From JBAZKV01 sp964443545 (lineage in GTDB: Bacteria > Margulisbacteria > WOR-1 > JAKLHX01 > JBAZKV01): a stretch of 27,756 bases of DNA. The DNA is taken from assembly GCA_964443545.1 (NCBI GenBank), contig CAYUCV010000015.1, forward strand, positions 1 to 27,756, in the 5' to 3' direction. Under the pieces are notes generated by a model. It did not search any database. It had not been told where the DNA came from and was given only the letters and a program-made list of their open reading frames with translations. Made by a program: the position numbers and the translations under genes. Shown here one piece after another: positions 7,034-15,532 of the stretch (position 1 is the first letter of the stretch; every line of letters starts with the position of its first letter).

Positions 7034-7039
7034 TATAAG
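7034..7039 (+). promoter_or_regulatory. Possible extended -10 promoter for rpsU
   Basis: TGA plus TATAAG at 7034-7039 forms an extended -10 box in the 45-bp gap after hinT. A weak TTGCAG at 7013-7018 has a short, 15-bp spacer. A separate promoter would suit the differently regulated ribosomal protein gene, but read-through from holB-ricT-hinT is equally possible. Confidence 0.3.
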
Positions 7040-7055
7040 AAATGAGGTGAGTATT

Positions 7056-7256
7056 TTGGTCAGAGTTGAGGTAAGAAAAGAAGAGCCGATAGACAAGGCG
7101 CTCAGAAAGTTCAAGAGCAAGATAAAAAGAGAAGGCATTATAGAAGAGATGAAGAGGAGAGAGTTCTATGAAAAGCCTTCGCAGAGAAAGAGAAGACAGC
7201 TGGCGCAGGCGGTCAAAAGGGAAAAGAGGCGTCTGAGAGAACAAGAGTGGCAATAA
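7056..7256 (+). CDS. rpsU: 30S ribosomal protein S21 (TTG start)
   Basis: The protein is small and strongly basic: VRVEVRKEEPIDKALRKFK near the start, then REFYEKPSQRKRRQLAQAVK, the S21 pattern. I place the start at TTG 7056. A near-perfect Shine-Dalgarno, GAGGTGA at 7044-7050, lies 5 bases upstream, and the product then begins MVRVEV, as S21 proteins normally do, with 66 residues. The GTG at 7047 would sit inside the Shine-Dalgarno sequence and is not credible. The gene overlaps the start of the LptF/G gene by 10 bases. Confidence 0.92.
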   Translation: MVRVEVRKEEPIDKALRKFKSKIKREGIIEEMKRREFYEKPSQRKRRQLAQAVKREKRRLREQEWQ

Positions 7257-8329
7257 AGATACTTGACCGCTATCTTATCAGCGAGCTTTTTCTTCCTTTT
7301 TTGGCGGGGATAGCCGGTTTTGTGCTGATAATGACCGTTGATCTGCTGTTCACCTTTACGGACCTTATAATCAACAACGGAGTGCCGTTGCTTGCGGTGC
7401 TTCGCTTGCTGATCTATAAACTCCCTTCAATAATGGTGCTGACCTATCCGGTGTCCTTTCTTTTTGCCACCGCCATCGTGTTTGGACGGCTTTCCAGGGA
7501 CAACGAATTGACCGCGCTAAGGACCTCAGGGATCAATTTTTTCCGTATCTGCGCTCCGGTCCTTCTGGTGTCCCTTGCGGTCAGCGGACTGGCCTTTTTT
7601 ACCAACGAGACTCTGGTGCCTCTGTCCAACAAGGTGTCCGAAAAGATCATTAGGCAGATCATCTTTAAACAGCCCCCCCCGGACATAAAAGAGAGGGTCT
7701 TTTTTAAGGACAACTTCAACCGGTTCTATTACATAAACAGGATCATCCCCTCCCAGTCAAAAATGGAAGGTCTGATGATTTATGAAGTGTCCTCCGGAAA
7801 ATATCCCAGAGTGATCACTGCCAGATCCGCCTCCTGGAAGGACGCCGACTGGATCTTATTTGAGGGAGTGATACACAATTATGACGACAGCGGCGCCCTC
7901 AAATATGAGGCAAGCTTTGAAAAGATGAGAATACTGGTCACGGAAAACGTGATGAATTTTTCCCAGCCCAAGACCCCGCAGGAAATGAACAGCTCAGAGC
8001 TCGGCGCCATGATATCTTTTCTAAAAAAAAGCGGGGTCAACACCAGCCAGCTCCTTACAGAGTTCCATATGAAATTTTCAGTTCCGGCCGCAACTCTGGT
8101 CTTTGCCCTCATAGGCATCCCCTTAAGCCTTCCCTCGCCTCGCGGCGGAAGGGCCTGGGGCTTTGTGCTTTCGGTGGTCATCGTTTTTTCCTTTTATGTT
8201 TTTGCCTCGGTATTCCGCTCGATGGGCAGAGGGGGCATGCTTGCTCCCTTTCTTGCGGCCTGGATCCCGAGCGCCACTGTTGCAATTCTCGGATCTTTCC
8301 TTATAATAAAAGAAGGTATTTCTAAATAA
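7247..8329 (+). CDS. LptF/LptG (YjgP/YjgQ) family LPS export permease
   Basis: The 360-residue inner-membrane protein has three N-terminal helices (about residues 11-36, 50-78, 97-121), a periplasmic beta-rich middle with the LptF/G pattern PPDIKERVFFKDNFNRFYYI and later PQEMNSSEL, and three C-terminal helices ending in RAWGFVLSVVIVFSFYVF and LGSFLIIKEG. LptF and LptG form the membrane part of the ABC transporter that lifts LPS onto the periplasmic bridge, so this gene points to an outer membrane. It cannot be assigned to F or G from sequence alone, and no partner, LptB, LptC or LptA is nearby. The start is GTG at 7247, inside rpsU, implying translational coupling. Confidence 0.88.
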   Translation: MAIKILDRYLISELFLPFLAGIAGFVLIMTVDLLFTFTDLIINNGVPLLAVLRLLIYKLPSIMVLTYPVSFLFATAIVFGRLSRDNELTALRTSGINFFRICAPVLLVSLAVSGLAFFTNETLVPLSNKVSEKIIRQIIFKQPPPDIKERVFFKDNFNRFYYINRIIPSQSKMEGLMIYEVSSGKYPRVITARSASWKDADWILFEGVIHNYDDSGALKYEASFEKMRILVTENVMNFSQPKTPQEMNSSELGAMISFLKKSGVNTSQLLTEFHMKFSVPAATLVFALIGIPLSLPSPRGGRAWGFVLSVVIVFSFYVFASVFRSMGRGGMLAPFLAAWIPSATVAILGSFLIIKEGISK

Positions 8330-10714
8330 ATGGAACAACAGGCGGAAGCCATAAAAAAAGCTCTAAAAAAAGATCCCCGTGACCCGTTAGCCCACAGGGA
8401 CCTCGGAGGGTATCTTCTTCTCAAGGGCAGCTATAGGGAAGCCGCAAAGGAGTTCAAGCTGGCATCCTCTTTTGCCCCAAGGATGTTTTCGGATGCGGTG
8501 AACGCTTTTGAGCTTGCGATACAGAAAGACCTGGAAAACATAGACATAAGATTGGGGCTGGTAGAGTATTATCTGTCGGTAGGAGAGCTTGAAGATGCCG
8601 TAATGGAGCTTGAGGAGCTTGTTGAGATCGCTCCCGAGACCGCCGTTATCTACAACCTCCTTGGAAAGATCTATCTTAAACTGGGAAGGATAGACGGCGC
8701 AATAGAGCTGCTAGAAAAGGCGATGAAGGCGGGTAAAGGGGAGGACTCGCTCCTTGAGGCGCTTGCCTCCGCCTATATAGAAAGGGAAAGATACACAGAA
8801 GCCATCTCCCTTTACGAGCAGCTGATAGAGAACAAACCCGGAAGCGTGCAGGCGGCAAGGACCCTGACCGAGCTTTACGAAAGGATTAAAGCTCCGGGAA
8901 AGGCAGCGGCCCTGATACTGAAAATGGCGGGAGAGGACCCTGAAACCATAGCGGAAGCCTGCGAAAAACTTGAAGCCATAGTTAAGCAGTGGCCCAAAGA
9001 CCCCGGGGTAAGGCTAGTGCTTGCCGAAGTGTATTTTAGGAGCCTTAAGCCGGAAGAGGGATCATCCCAGGTGTCCCTGGCTCTTGAGGCCGATCCTACC
9101 TGCAACGAAGTTTCGATAAGCCTGCTCAAAAAGTCTCTTCCTTCCTACCCCGAGAACAGGAGCATAATGCTGCAGCTGGCAAAGTGCCTTGTAAGTAAAG
9201 GGTCTTTCAGCGAAGCGGCCGAGCTCTACAACAGGCTTTTTAAGGCGGATCCTTTGCTTGCCGATACCTGTATCGATGGCCATCTTTCGATAGTTAAAGC
9301 CTATCCCGACCAGGCCATTTCCCACAGAAGCCTGGCCGAGATCTATCTGTTCAAAGAACAAACAGAAAAAGCCCTGGAAGAATATGCGGCCGTTGCAAGG
9401 CTGGACCCGGCGGAGACGGATGAGATAGAAAAAAAATGCAGAGACCTGCTCAGGCAGGACCCCAAAATGACAAAGGCACTTATTGTTCTTTCGCAGTCAT
9501 TCCTTTCGGGCGGAGAATGCCGCAAGGCTATTGCCATGGCGGAAGAATACCTGCAGAAGGGAAAACCGCTTGCGGACGCCTACCTGATACTGGGACAGGC
9601 CTATCACAAATTGAACATCTATAACCGGGCAGGAGAATCCTTTAGGTCGGCGCTGAAACTGGCCCCTTATGACAGGTCTATACAGGAAAGATACCGGGCC
9701 TCCAGCGAAAAAGAAACGGACATCGAGATCTCTTCTGTAAAGGCAAAAGTTGAGCAGGATTCCTGGAGGGTGGCCCTTAACATAGACCTGGCAAAAGTTC
9801 TGCTCAAAAAACGCAATTTTGAGGCGGCGATACGGCACCTGCAGAATTCTCTTAAGGATACCACCAGGGCGCATCTGGCACACAAACTGATGGGACAGGC
9901 TTTTAAGGAGCAGGGCTTTTTTGAAATGGCTAAGGTGCAGTTCGAAAAAGCTCTTGAAGCAAAGGCCCCCGACAGCGAGGGATCGGTGAACGAGGCAAGA
10001 GCGCTTTTGGGCAGCTGTTATGAGGCCATGGGGGATGTTCAAAGAGCGCTTGCTTGCTACGAGGCTGTGCTTGCCTGCGACATAGGCCTGGGAGACATCT
10101 CTAAAAGGGTTGAACTTATGGGGCAGGCAAACCCTGCTTCCGTCAGGAACAAAGCCGCGGCCCTCGTTTTTGCTCTCGACGACCTCGAAAAACCGATCGC
10201 GCTCTGGGCCAGGGACCTTAGAAGGTCAAGGCTTTCAGACGATGAGGACCTTACCTCCATGTCTTTTGGACAGGACCAGAACAACAAAGGCTTTGACCGC
10301 CTGCTAAAAGGGCATCTTAAAGCCGCCGAAGAAGAATTCCTCCTTGCAAGCCAGCTGGACGCAGGGCTGTACCCGGCGCTCAACAATTTGGCTGCAATTA
10401 ACATCATGTCTAAAGAACTTGACAGCGCTCTGCCGCGCCTTTTTGAGGTCTCCAGCCAGGACGCAGGCAGCCCGGCATACAGGAATAACCTGGGGGTCTG
10501 CTATCTGCTCAAGGGCGACCTGTCTTCGGCCGAAAAAGAGTTCAAGGCAGCTCTTAAGAACGACAAAGAATTCGGGCCGGCCATCCTTAACCTGGGCGAT
10601 CTGGAAATGAAAAGAAATAAGATAAAGGAGGCGCTTACATATTACAAAAAGATCGGAAGGTTTGATCCGCTGTTCGAGACAGCATCAAGAAGGCTTCAAT
10701 ACTGGACCGCTTAA
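8330..10714 (+). CDS. Large TPR-repeat protein, cytoplasmic, function unknown
   Basis: The 794-residue protein consists almost entirely of tetratricopeptide repeats, with around 15 or more units. Clear ones are AVIYNLLGKIYLKLGRIDGAIELLEKA, ADAYLILGQAYHKLNIYNRAGESFRSALKLAP and AYRNNLGVCYLLKGDLSSAEKEFKAALK. There is no signal peptide or membrane helix, so it should be a cytoplasmic scaffold. A less regular segment at about residues 595-660 (NPASVRNKAAALVFALDDLE onward) separates the main repeat block from the C-terminal one. The ATG directly abuts the LptF/G stop (TAAATG), and a GT4 glycosyltransferase follows 16 bp later. The context suggests a role in assembling surface polysaccharide or LPS machinery, which is inference only. 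Confidence 0.85.
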   Translation: MEQQAEAIKKALKKDPRDPLAHRDLGGYLLLKGSYREAAKEFKLASSFAPRMFSDAVNAFELAIQKDLENIDIRLGLVEYYLSVGELEDAVMELEELVEIAPETAVIYNLLGKIYLKLGRIDGAIELLEKAMKAGKGEDSLLEALASAYIERERYTEAISLYEQLIENKPGSVQAARTLTELYERIKAPGKAAALILKMAGEDPETIAEACEKLEAIVKQWPKDPGVRLVLAEVYFRSLKPEEGSSQVSLALEADPTCNEVSISLLKKSLPSYPENRSIMLQLAKCLVSKGSFSEAAELYNRLFKADPLLADTCIDGHLSIVKAYPDQAISHRSLAEIYLFKEQTEKALEEYAAVARLDPAETDEIEKKCRDLLRQDPKMTKALIVLSQSFLSGGECRKAIAMAEEYLQKGKPLADAYLILGQAYHKLNIYNRAGESFRSALKLAPYDRSIQERYRASSEKETDIEISSVKAKVEQDSWRVALNIDLAKVLLKKRNFEAAIRHLQNSLKDTTRAHLAHKLMGQAFKEQGFFEMAKVQFEKALEAKAPDSEGSVNEARALLGSCYEAMGDVQRALACYEAVLACDIGLGDISKRVELMGQANPASVRNKAAALVFALDDLEKPIALWARDLRRSRLSDDEDLTSMSFGQDQNNKGFDRLLKGHLKAAEEEFLLASQLDAGLYPALNNLAAINIMSKELDSALPRLFEVSSQDAGSPAYRNNLGVCYLLKGDLSSAEKEFKAALKNDKEFGPAILNLGDLEMKRNKIKEALTYYKKIGRFDPLFETASRRLQYWTA

Positions 10715-10730
10715 AAAGGAGACCTGAAAA

Positions 10731-11888
10731 ATGAAGATAGCCATGTGTGTTCCGTTCTTTTTTCCTCATTTCGGAGGGACCGAAAAATATGTGAAGGACC
10801 TTTCCTTGGAGCTGGTCTCCAGAGGCCACGAAGTGACCGTCATCACCAACAATGTGCCCAAAGAAGCAGGCGCTCCTTCAAAAGAGAACATGGAAGGCCT
10901 GGATGTTATCCGTCTTGATGCAATGAACTTCATCTATCTTCCTGTTTCTTTTAAGTTCAACCTTTCGATGCTAAAGGGATTTGACCTGGTCCATTCCCAC
11001 TGCCCCGCGTTCGGTTTTACAAGGGCGATACGCAACAGGCTCAGGGCCCCTCATATCGTCACCTATCACTGCGACACCACGATATCCGAGAACTTCCTCG
11101 GAAGAAAAATGCCCAAATGGCTGATCAAGTCCGTCGAAGAGCTGACAAACATGTACGCAAGATGGGTGCTGCCGAAAGTTGATGTGATAATAAACACTAC
11201 GGAAAGCTATGCTTCCACTTCTCCCGTCATGAAAAAACTTCCCCATAAGGCTGTTCCGATAGGGATACATTATGAGCTGTTCGATGCCTCAAGGCAGAAG
11301 CAGGGTATTACCGAGGCTTCCCGCGACAGGAAAAAAGTCCTGTTCCTGGGCAGGTTCGCTTCCAATAAAGGCATTGATTATCTGGTCAGGGCCATTCCTG
11401 CGGTCCTTAAAGAAGTGCCGGATGCAAAATTCGTACTTTGCGGCGACGGGGAAGAAAAACCGCATATTGAAGAATTCATCGACAAAGTCGGGGTAAGGTC
11501 CCACATAGAGTTCAGGGGCAAAGTGAACCTTGATGAGATGGTTCAGCTTTATTCAACTGCCGCCATGTATGTGTTCCCTTCAATTAACAGGCTTGAGGCC
11601 TTTGGGATAGTTCAGCTGGAAGCTATGTCTTGCAGCACTCCCGTTATCGCCTCCAACATACCCGGGGTCAACAATGTGATGGAAGAAGGAAAGAGCGGTC
11701 TGCTGGTGGAGCCCAGGGATATTGAGGGGCTGTCGGCGGCGATCATCAAATTGCTTAAAGATCCTGACCTGGCAAGGAGCATGGGCGTAAGAGGCCGTCA
11801 GCTGGTGGAAACCAAATACAACTGGAAAACAATAGGCGACCAGATCGAGGCCATATACCAGCAGGCTCTTAAAGGAAAAAAGAAATGA
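10731..11888 (+). CDS. GT4-family glycosyltransferase
   Basis: The 385-residue protein begins MKIAMCVPFFFPHFGGTEKY, the usual GT4/GT-B N-terminal glycine-rich entry. It continues with RGHEVTVITNN, HSHCPAFGF, the nucleotide-binding C-domain start KKVLFLGRFASNKGIDYLVRA, and the EX7E motif in RLEAFGIVQLEAMSCSTPVI. Such retaining enzymes transfer a sugar from a nucleotide donor to a lipid or glycan at the cytoplasmic membrane face. A Shine-Dalgarno AAAGGAG precedes the start. It overlaps galE by 4 bases (ATGA), and a GT28 enzyme follows, so the three probably act in one glycolipid or LPS pathway. Donor and acceptor are unknown. Confidence 0.9.
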   Translation: MKIAMCVPFFFPHFGGTEKYVKDLSLELVSRGHEVTVITNNVPKEAGAPSKENMEGLDVIRLDAMNFIYLPVSFKFNLSMLKGFDLVHSHCPAFGFTRAIRNRLRAPHIVTYHCDTTISENFLGRKMPKWLIKSVEELTNMYARWVLPKVDVIINTTESYASTSPVMKKLPHKAVPIGIHYELFDASRQKQGITEASRDRKKVLFLGRFASNKGIDYLVRAIPAVLKEVPDAKFVLCGDGEEKPHIEEFIDKVGVRSHIEFRGKVNLDEMVQLYSTAAMYVFPSINRLEAFGIVQLEAMSCSTPVIASNIPGVNNVMEEGKSGLLVEPRDIEGLSAAIIKLLKDPDLARSMGVRGRQLVETKYNWKTIGDQIEAIYQQALKGKKK

Positions 11889-12874
11889 AAGTCCTTGTCA
11901 CCGGAGGGGCGGGATTCATAGGAGGCTGCACAGTAAGGGACCTCTTGAAGAGCGGACATGAGGTGTCGGTTTTTGACAACCTCTGCTGCGGGCACAAGGA
12001 GATCCTTCCCAAAGGGATCGAGCTTATTATCGGTGACATCAGGGAAGAAGAAAGCATAAGGAAAGCCCTGTCCGGCCGCGGGTTTGACGCGGTGATGCAT
12101 TTTGCCGCGTTCACCATAGTTCCCGAATCCATAGAGGACCCTGCCAAGTATTTTGAGAACAATGTCCGGGGTTCTATAAATGTGATGAATGCCATGGCAA
12201 AAGAAGGAGTGGGGCTCTTTGTGTTCTCCTCCTCTGCCGCGGTTTACGGAGCCCCCAAAAAGATACCGATAGTTGAGACAGAGCCCACTCTTCCGGAAAA
12301 TACTTATGGCCAGACCAAACTTACGATTGAGGAATATCTGAGGTGGTATGAGGCCCCTTACGGGATAAAGCATGTTTGCCTAAGATATTTTAATGCGGCC
12401 GGAGCCGATCTTGAAAATGATATCGGGGAGGACCGGGAGGTTGAAACACATCTTATCCCGCTGGTGCTTCATGCCGCTTCCGGCGCCAGAAAGGATGTCA
12501 AGGTGTTCGGCACCGACTACCCGACCCCGGACGGGACCTGCATCAGGGACTACATACATGTAAAAGACCTGGCATCTGCACATGTTCTTGCCCTAGAAAA
12601 ACTTGCGCAAAATAAGCAGAGCGCTGTCTACAATCTTGGGTCGGAGAGCGGGTTCTCGGTAAGGCAGATAGTGGAAGCCGCAGAAAAGATAACAAAGAAA
12701 AGTGTAAATGCGGTGGACTCTCCCAGAAGGGCAGGGGACCCTCCCGCCCTGATAGCAAGTTCCACAAAGATAAAAAGCGCCCTGGGCTGGCAGCAGAAGC
12801 ACTCCACCATAGAAAAGATAATATCCGATACCTGGGAGTGGCATTTAAAGCATCCCCACGGATACAAAAAATAG
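11885..12874 (+). CDS. galE: UDP-glucose 4-epimerase
   Basis: The 329-residue extended SDR enzyme has the NAD-binding motif TGGAGFIGG (residues 6-14), SSSAAVYG (115-122), the catalytic YGQTK (Tyr141, Lys145), RYFNAAGA, and the GalE-typical TPDGTCIRDYIHVKDLA. This combination is close to bacterial GalE, which interconverts UDP-glucose and UDP-galactose and supplies donors to neighbouring glycosyltransferases. Related epimerases acting on UDP-GlcNAc or UDP-glucuronate cannot be fully excluded. Its 3' end is followed after 17 bp by the GT28 gene. Confidence 0.9.
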   Translation: MKVLVTGGAGFIGGCTVRDLLKSGHEVSVFDNLCCGHKEILPKGIELIIGDIREEESIRKALSGRGFDAVMHFAAFTIVPESIEDPAKYFENNVRGSINVMNAMAKEGVGLFVFSSSAAVYGAPKKIPIVETEPTLPENTYGQTKLTIEEYLRWYEAPYGIKHVCLRYFNAAGADLENDIGEDREVETHLIPLVLHAASGARKDVKVFGTDYPTPDGTCIRDYIHVKDLASAHVLALEKLAQNKQSAVYNLGSESGFSVRQIVEAAEKITKKSVNAVDSPRRAGDPPALIASSTKIKSALGWQQKHSTIEKIISDTWEWHLKHPHGYKK

Positions 12875-12891
12875 GGCGAAGGAGCGCAACA

Positions 12892-14019
12892 GTGAAAAAA
12901 AAGATATTCTATCTCTTCTCTGACACCGGCGGAGGGCACCGCAGCGCGGCCACCTCGCTTATGAGGGCGGTCGAAGAGCTGGAAGGAAAGAACGCGCCGG
13001 TGCAGGAAATGGTGGATGTTTTTGCCGAATGCAGCGCATTTTTGAACATTTTTGCAAAGCTCTACGGGCCTGTAATAAAATATTCGCCAAAGATGTGGGG
13101 CATGCTTTATTACTGGCTTAACGATCTTAAAAAACTTCAGAGCCTTGAAAAGATAGCGCGTCCCTTTATAGTTAAAGAACTTGCCAAACTTTTGCAGAAA
13201 AGAAGGCCCGATGTCATCGTTTCCGTCCACCCGATGCTGAACCATCTTACCGTGGCCGCGATGAGACAAATGGGAAGAGTGGTCCCTATGATAACGGTGA
13301 TCACGGACCCCGTCAGCATCCATGCCGCGTGGGTGTATCCGGAAGTGGACCTCATAATCGTGGCGACCGAAAAAGCCAGGAAGTCCGCTATTGAATACGG
13401 GGCTCCCCCTTCAAAAGTCAGATTGATCGGACTGCCGATAGATCCCAAATTCAGCCGCCCCCCTTCAAAAGAAAAATCCAGGTTAAGATCGGAACTCGGC
13501 CTTTTTCCAAAACTTTTCACGGTCCTTATGATGGGAGGGGGCGAAGGAGGAGGAAATTTATTTGAGACCGCGGCGGCGCTTAATAATTCTAAGATCCCGG
13601 CGCAGCTCATAATCGTGACCGGCAGAAATGAAAAAGTAAAATCGCGGCTTGAAAAAGCGGCTCCAAAATTCAGGATGCCTATGAAAGTCTACGGCTTTAC
13701 TAACGAAGTGCCGGAACTTATGAGCGCGTCTGATATCATCATCACAAAAGCAGGCCCGGGCTCGATAGCCGAAGCGCTTGCCAAAGAACTGCCCATCATC
13801 ATCACCAGCTGGCTTCCCGGTCAGGAAGAAGGCAATGTTGAATTTGTAGTTAAAGAAGGACTTGGCGTGGTTGCAAAAGACTACAGAAAGATATCAAAAA
13901 TAGTTTTGTCCATGTCAAAACCGCAGACCTATAACAGGTTTATAAAAAATATACGCCGCGCCAGCGATCCCAAAGCCGGCTTCAAGATAGCCAAGACGAT
14001 CATTAGCTTTCTCAGGTGA
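12892..14019 (+). CDS. MGDG synthase/UgtP-like (GT28) glycolipid glycosyltransferase
   Basis: I place the start at GTG 12892, giving 375 residues beginning MKKKIFYLFSDTGGGHRSAA. GGAG at 12881-12884 lies 7-8 bases upstream, whereas an ATG at 12838 would lie inside galE and add an unrelated 18-residue tail. The GGGHRSA motif is the hallmark of the MGDG-synthase N-domain. MITVITDPVSIHAAWV and VRLIGLPIDPKF follow. The GT28 C-domain has LMMGGGEGGGN and ITKAGPGSIAEALAKELPII. Family members add galactose or glucose from UDP-sugars to diacylglycerol at the membrane. Beside galE, a UDP-galactose or UDP-glucose donor is plausible. MurG is excluded by the N-domain type. Confidence 0.88.
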   Translation: MKKKIFYLFSDTGGGHRSAATSLMRAVEELEGKNAPVQEMVDVFAECSAFLNIFAKLYGPVIKYSPKMWGMLYYWLNDLKKLQSLEKIARPFIVKELAKLLQKRRPDVIVSVHPMLNHLTVAAMRQMGRVVPMITVITDPVSIHAAWVYPEVDLIIVATEKARKSAIEYGAPPSKVRLIGLPIDPKFSRPPSKEKSRLRSELGLFPKLFTVLMMGGGEGGGNLFETAAALNNSKIPAQLIIVTGRNEKVKSRLEKAAPKFRMPMKVYGFTNEVPELMSASDIIITKAGPGSIAEALAKELPIIITSWLPGQEEGNVEFVVKEGLGVVAKDYRKISKIVLSMSKPQTYNRFIKNIRRASDPKAGFKIAKTIISFLR

Positions 14020-14022
14020 ACA

Positions 14023-14051
14023 TTTACATCCAATTTGGGAAATGATATTCT
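14023..14051 (+). promoter_or_regulatory. Strong promoter for the SLH outer-membrane protein gene
   Basis: TTTACA at 14023-14028 and TATTCT at 14046-14051 are separated by exactly 17 bp, and TGA directly precedes the -10 box (extended -10). It lies in the 52-bp gap after the GT28 gene. The leader would be short, with two purine-rich Shine-Dalgarno candidates, AAGGAG and GGGAGG, before the ATG at 14072. This suits high expression of an abundant envelope protein. Confidence 0.55.
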
Positions 14052-14071
14052 AAGGAGCGGGAGGTCCAATA

Positions 14072-15529
14072 ATGAAGAAAGCTTTCTTGTTAATGCTTGC
14101 CGTATGTATGATGTCCTGCCCCGCTTTTGCGGCGTCAAAGGACATAAAAGGTAAAAAAGCTGAAAAACCGCCCGTTGAAGAGTTCCGCTTCAGGGATGTT
14201 CCTGATACCCACTGGGCCGCAAAAGCGGTCTACCGCCTGGTCAAGATGGGCGTGACCCAGGGCTATCCCGACGGCACATTCCGCGGCAACAAGAACATAA
14301 CAAGGTTCGAGACCGCCCTCTTCCTATCCAAACTTGCCGACAGCACAGGGGCCGCAGGTATGGAAAAGCTTTCCGCAGAGCTAAAGGCAGAGCTCAAAGA
14401 ACTGAAAGCAGAGATGGAAGAGCGCAATCCTTACAGGTTATCCGGCTATTATGAAACAAAGATGTTCATAGGCAATGTGCTTGCCAACAATAACACCGGA
14501 GCTCCGCACGGACCGGTCATAAATTACAGAGTAAAAACTGCCCTTGAGGCATCTCCGAGGCCAGACAGCTCTCTTAAGATAAACCTGGACACCATGGACG
14601 CCGGCTACTATGGAGGCTACCAGGATATCGCCACTAAACTTTTTGATATCGAAGGCGTGCTTAAGATGGACGCTCCTATCCCGATGGTCTTTAAGGCCAC
14701 CAGCGGTCCGGGTCCGCAGCAGCACCTTTACAACAGCCCGGTAATGCCTTCGGAATACGGTATAACCTATGTGAGGCCCTATAACAGCCTGGGCGTTTCT
14801 GCCAAAGCCTATGGGGCTGACCTCGGCTTTTCCTACACCGCTCACAATGTCAGCACCAATGACGCGGTTACCCCGGGTCAGGTGGGAGTGGGGCAGTACA
14901 CGGGTTCACTTGCGTGGGACACAAAGCTGCCTGTCGTTAACAGGACCAGAGTTACACTGTCAGGCGATTATTTTATCAAAGACAATACAGCCGGGCAAAT
15001 GGCTTCTTTTATGCCAAAGATAGAACTTGCCTCCGATCCGTCCGAAAAAGTTAAATTATCTGCAACTGTGGCAGGAGGGGCCTTCAGGTCATTCACCCAT
15101 TCAAATCTCATGCTGAAGGCCGGGCTCGAGCTGCTGGACCATTTCAATTCCGGGACAACGGCTGATATACAGCTGTTCCTTGTTGGAGGAAGGTATCTTA
15201 CCGAGCCGCAGCAATTGGACCAGTGGTCTCTCATAGGTTACGACCCGTTTGACAGGCCCAGGGTTAACGGGGCAAGGGCCATCCAGGCAAAGATAACGCA
15301 AAGGCTGGCGGACTCACTTTCTCTGGGATTTAAGGGCAATATAGACCTGTCCTCAGATTACATGTACGGACCGGGACATCTTAACTCAAGAATGACCTAT
15401 GAGGCAGGCCTAAATATGGGAGATCCCCAGGGTTCTGTGGCTACTCTTGCCTACCGGCTTGACATGGACCCCAATTCAGCAACTCCGAACACCGATCTTC
15501 TGATGTTCGGGCTCTCAAGCAGTTTTTAG
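14072..15529 (+). CDS. SLH-domain outer-membrane beta-barrel protein (OmpM/porin-like)
   Basis: The 485-residue protein has a signal peptide (MKKAFLLMLAVCMMSCPAFA, cut about residue 20), one SLH domain at about 38-90 (FRDVPDTHWAAKAVYRLVKM, then GVTQGYPDGTFRGNKNITRF), a short charged coiled coil at about 97-118, and a C-terminal region of alternating amphipathic strands ending in ...LMFGLSSSF, with the terminal Phe typical of barrels. This is the layout of porins in Cyanobacteria, Negativicutes, Deinococcus-Thermus and related diderms. In those, the SLH domain grips peptidoglycan-linked polymer and tethers the outer membrane to the wall. It has its own promoter. Pore function and specificity are not visible. 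Confidence 0.85.
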   Translation: MKKAFLLMLAVCMMSCPAFAASKDIKGKKAEKPPVEEFRFRDVPDTHWAAKAVYRLVKMGVTQGYPDGTFRGNKNITRFETALFLSKLADSTGAAGMEKLSAELKAELKELKAEMEERNPYRLSGYYETKMFIGNVLANNNTGAPHGPVINYRVKTALEASPRPDSSLKINLDTMDAGYYGGYQDIATKLFDIEGVLKMDAPIPMVFKATSGPGPQQHLYNSPVMPSEYGITYVRPYNSLGVSAKAYGADLGFSYTAHNVSTNDAVTPGQVGVGQYTGSLAWDTKLPVVNRTRVTLSGDYFIKDNTAGQMASFMPKIELASDPSEKVKLSATVAGGAFRSFTHSNLMLKAGLELLDHFNSGTTADIQLFLVGGRYLTEPQQLDQWSLIGYDPFDRPRVNGARAIQAKITQRLADSLSLGFKGNIDLSSDYMYGPGHLNSRMTYEAGLNMGDPQGSVATLAYRLDMDPNSATPNTDLLMFGLSSSF

Positions 15530-15532
15530 CGG

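Noticed and set aside
7047..7058. GTG start for rpsU at 7047
   Set aside because: This GTG lies within the Shine-Dalgarno sequence GAGGTGA; TTG 7056 gives correct spacing and the usual S21 N-terminus.
6348..7253. 301-residue minus-strand open frame
   Set aside because: It lies antisense to ricT, hinT and rpsU, all firmly identified; the composition is a coding shadow with no domain.
12838..12891. ATG start at 12838 for the GT28 enzyme
   Set aside because: It lies inside galE and adds 18 residues unlike the family; GTG 12892 has a good ribosome binding site and begins just before the conserved strand.
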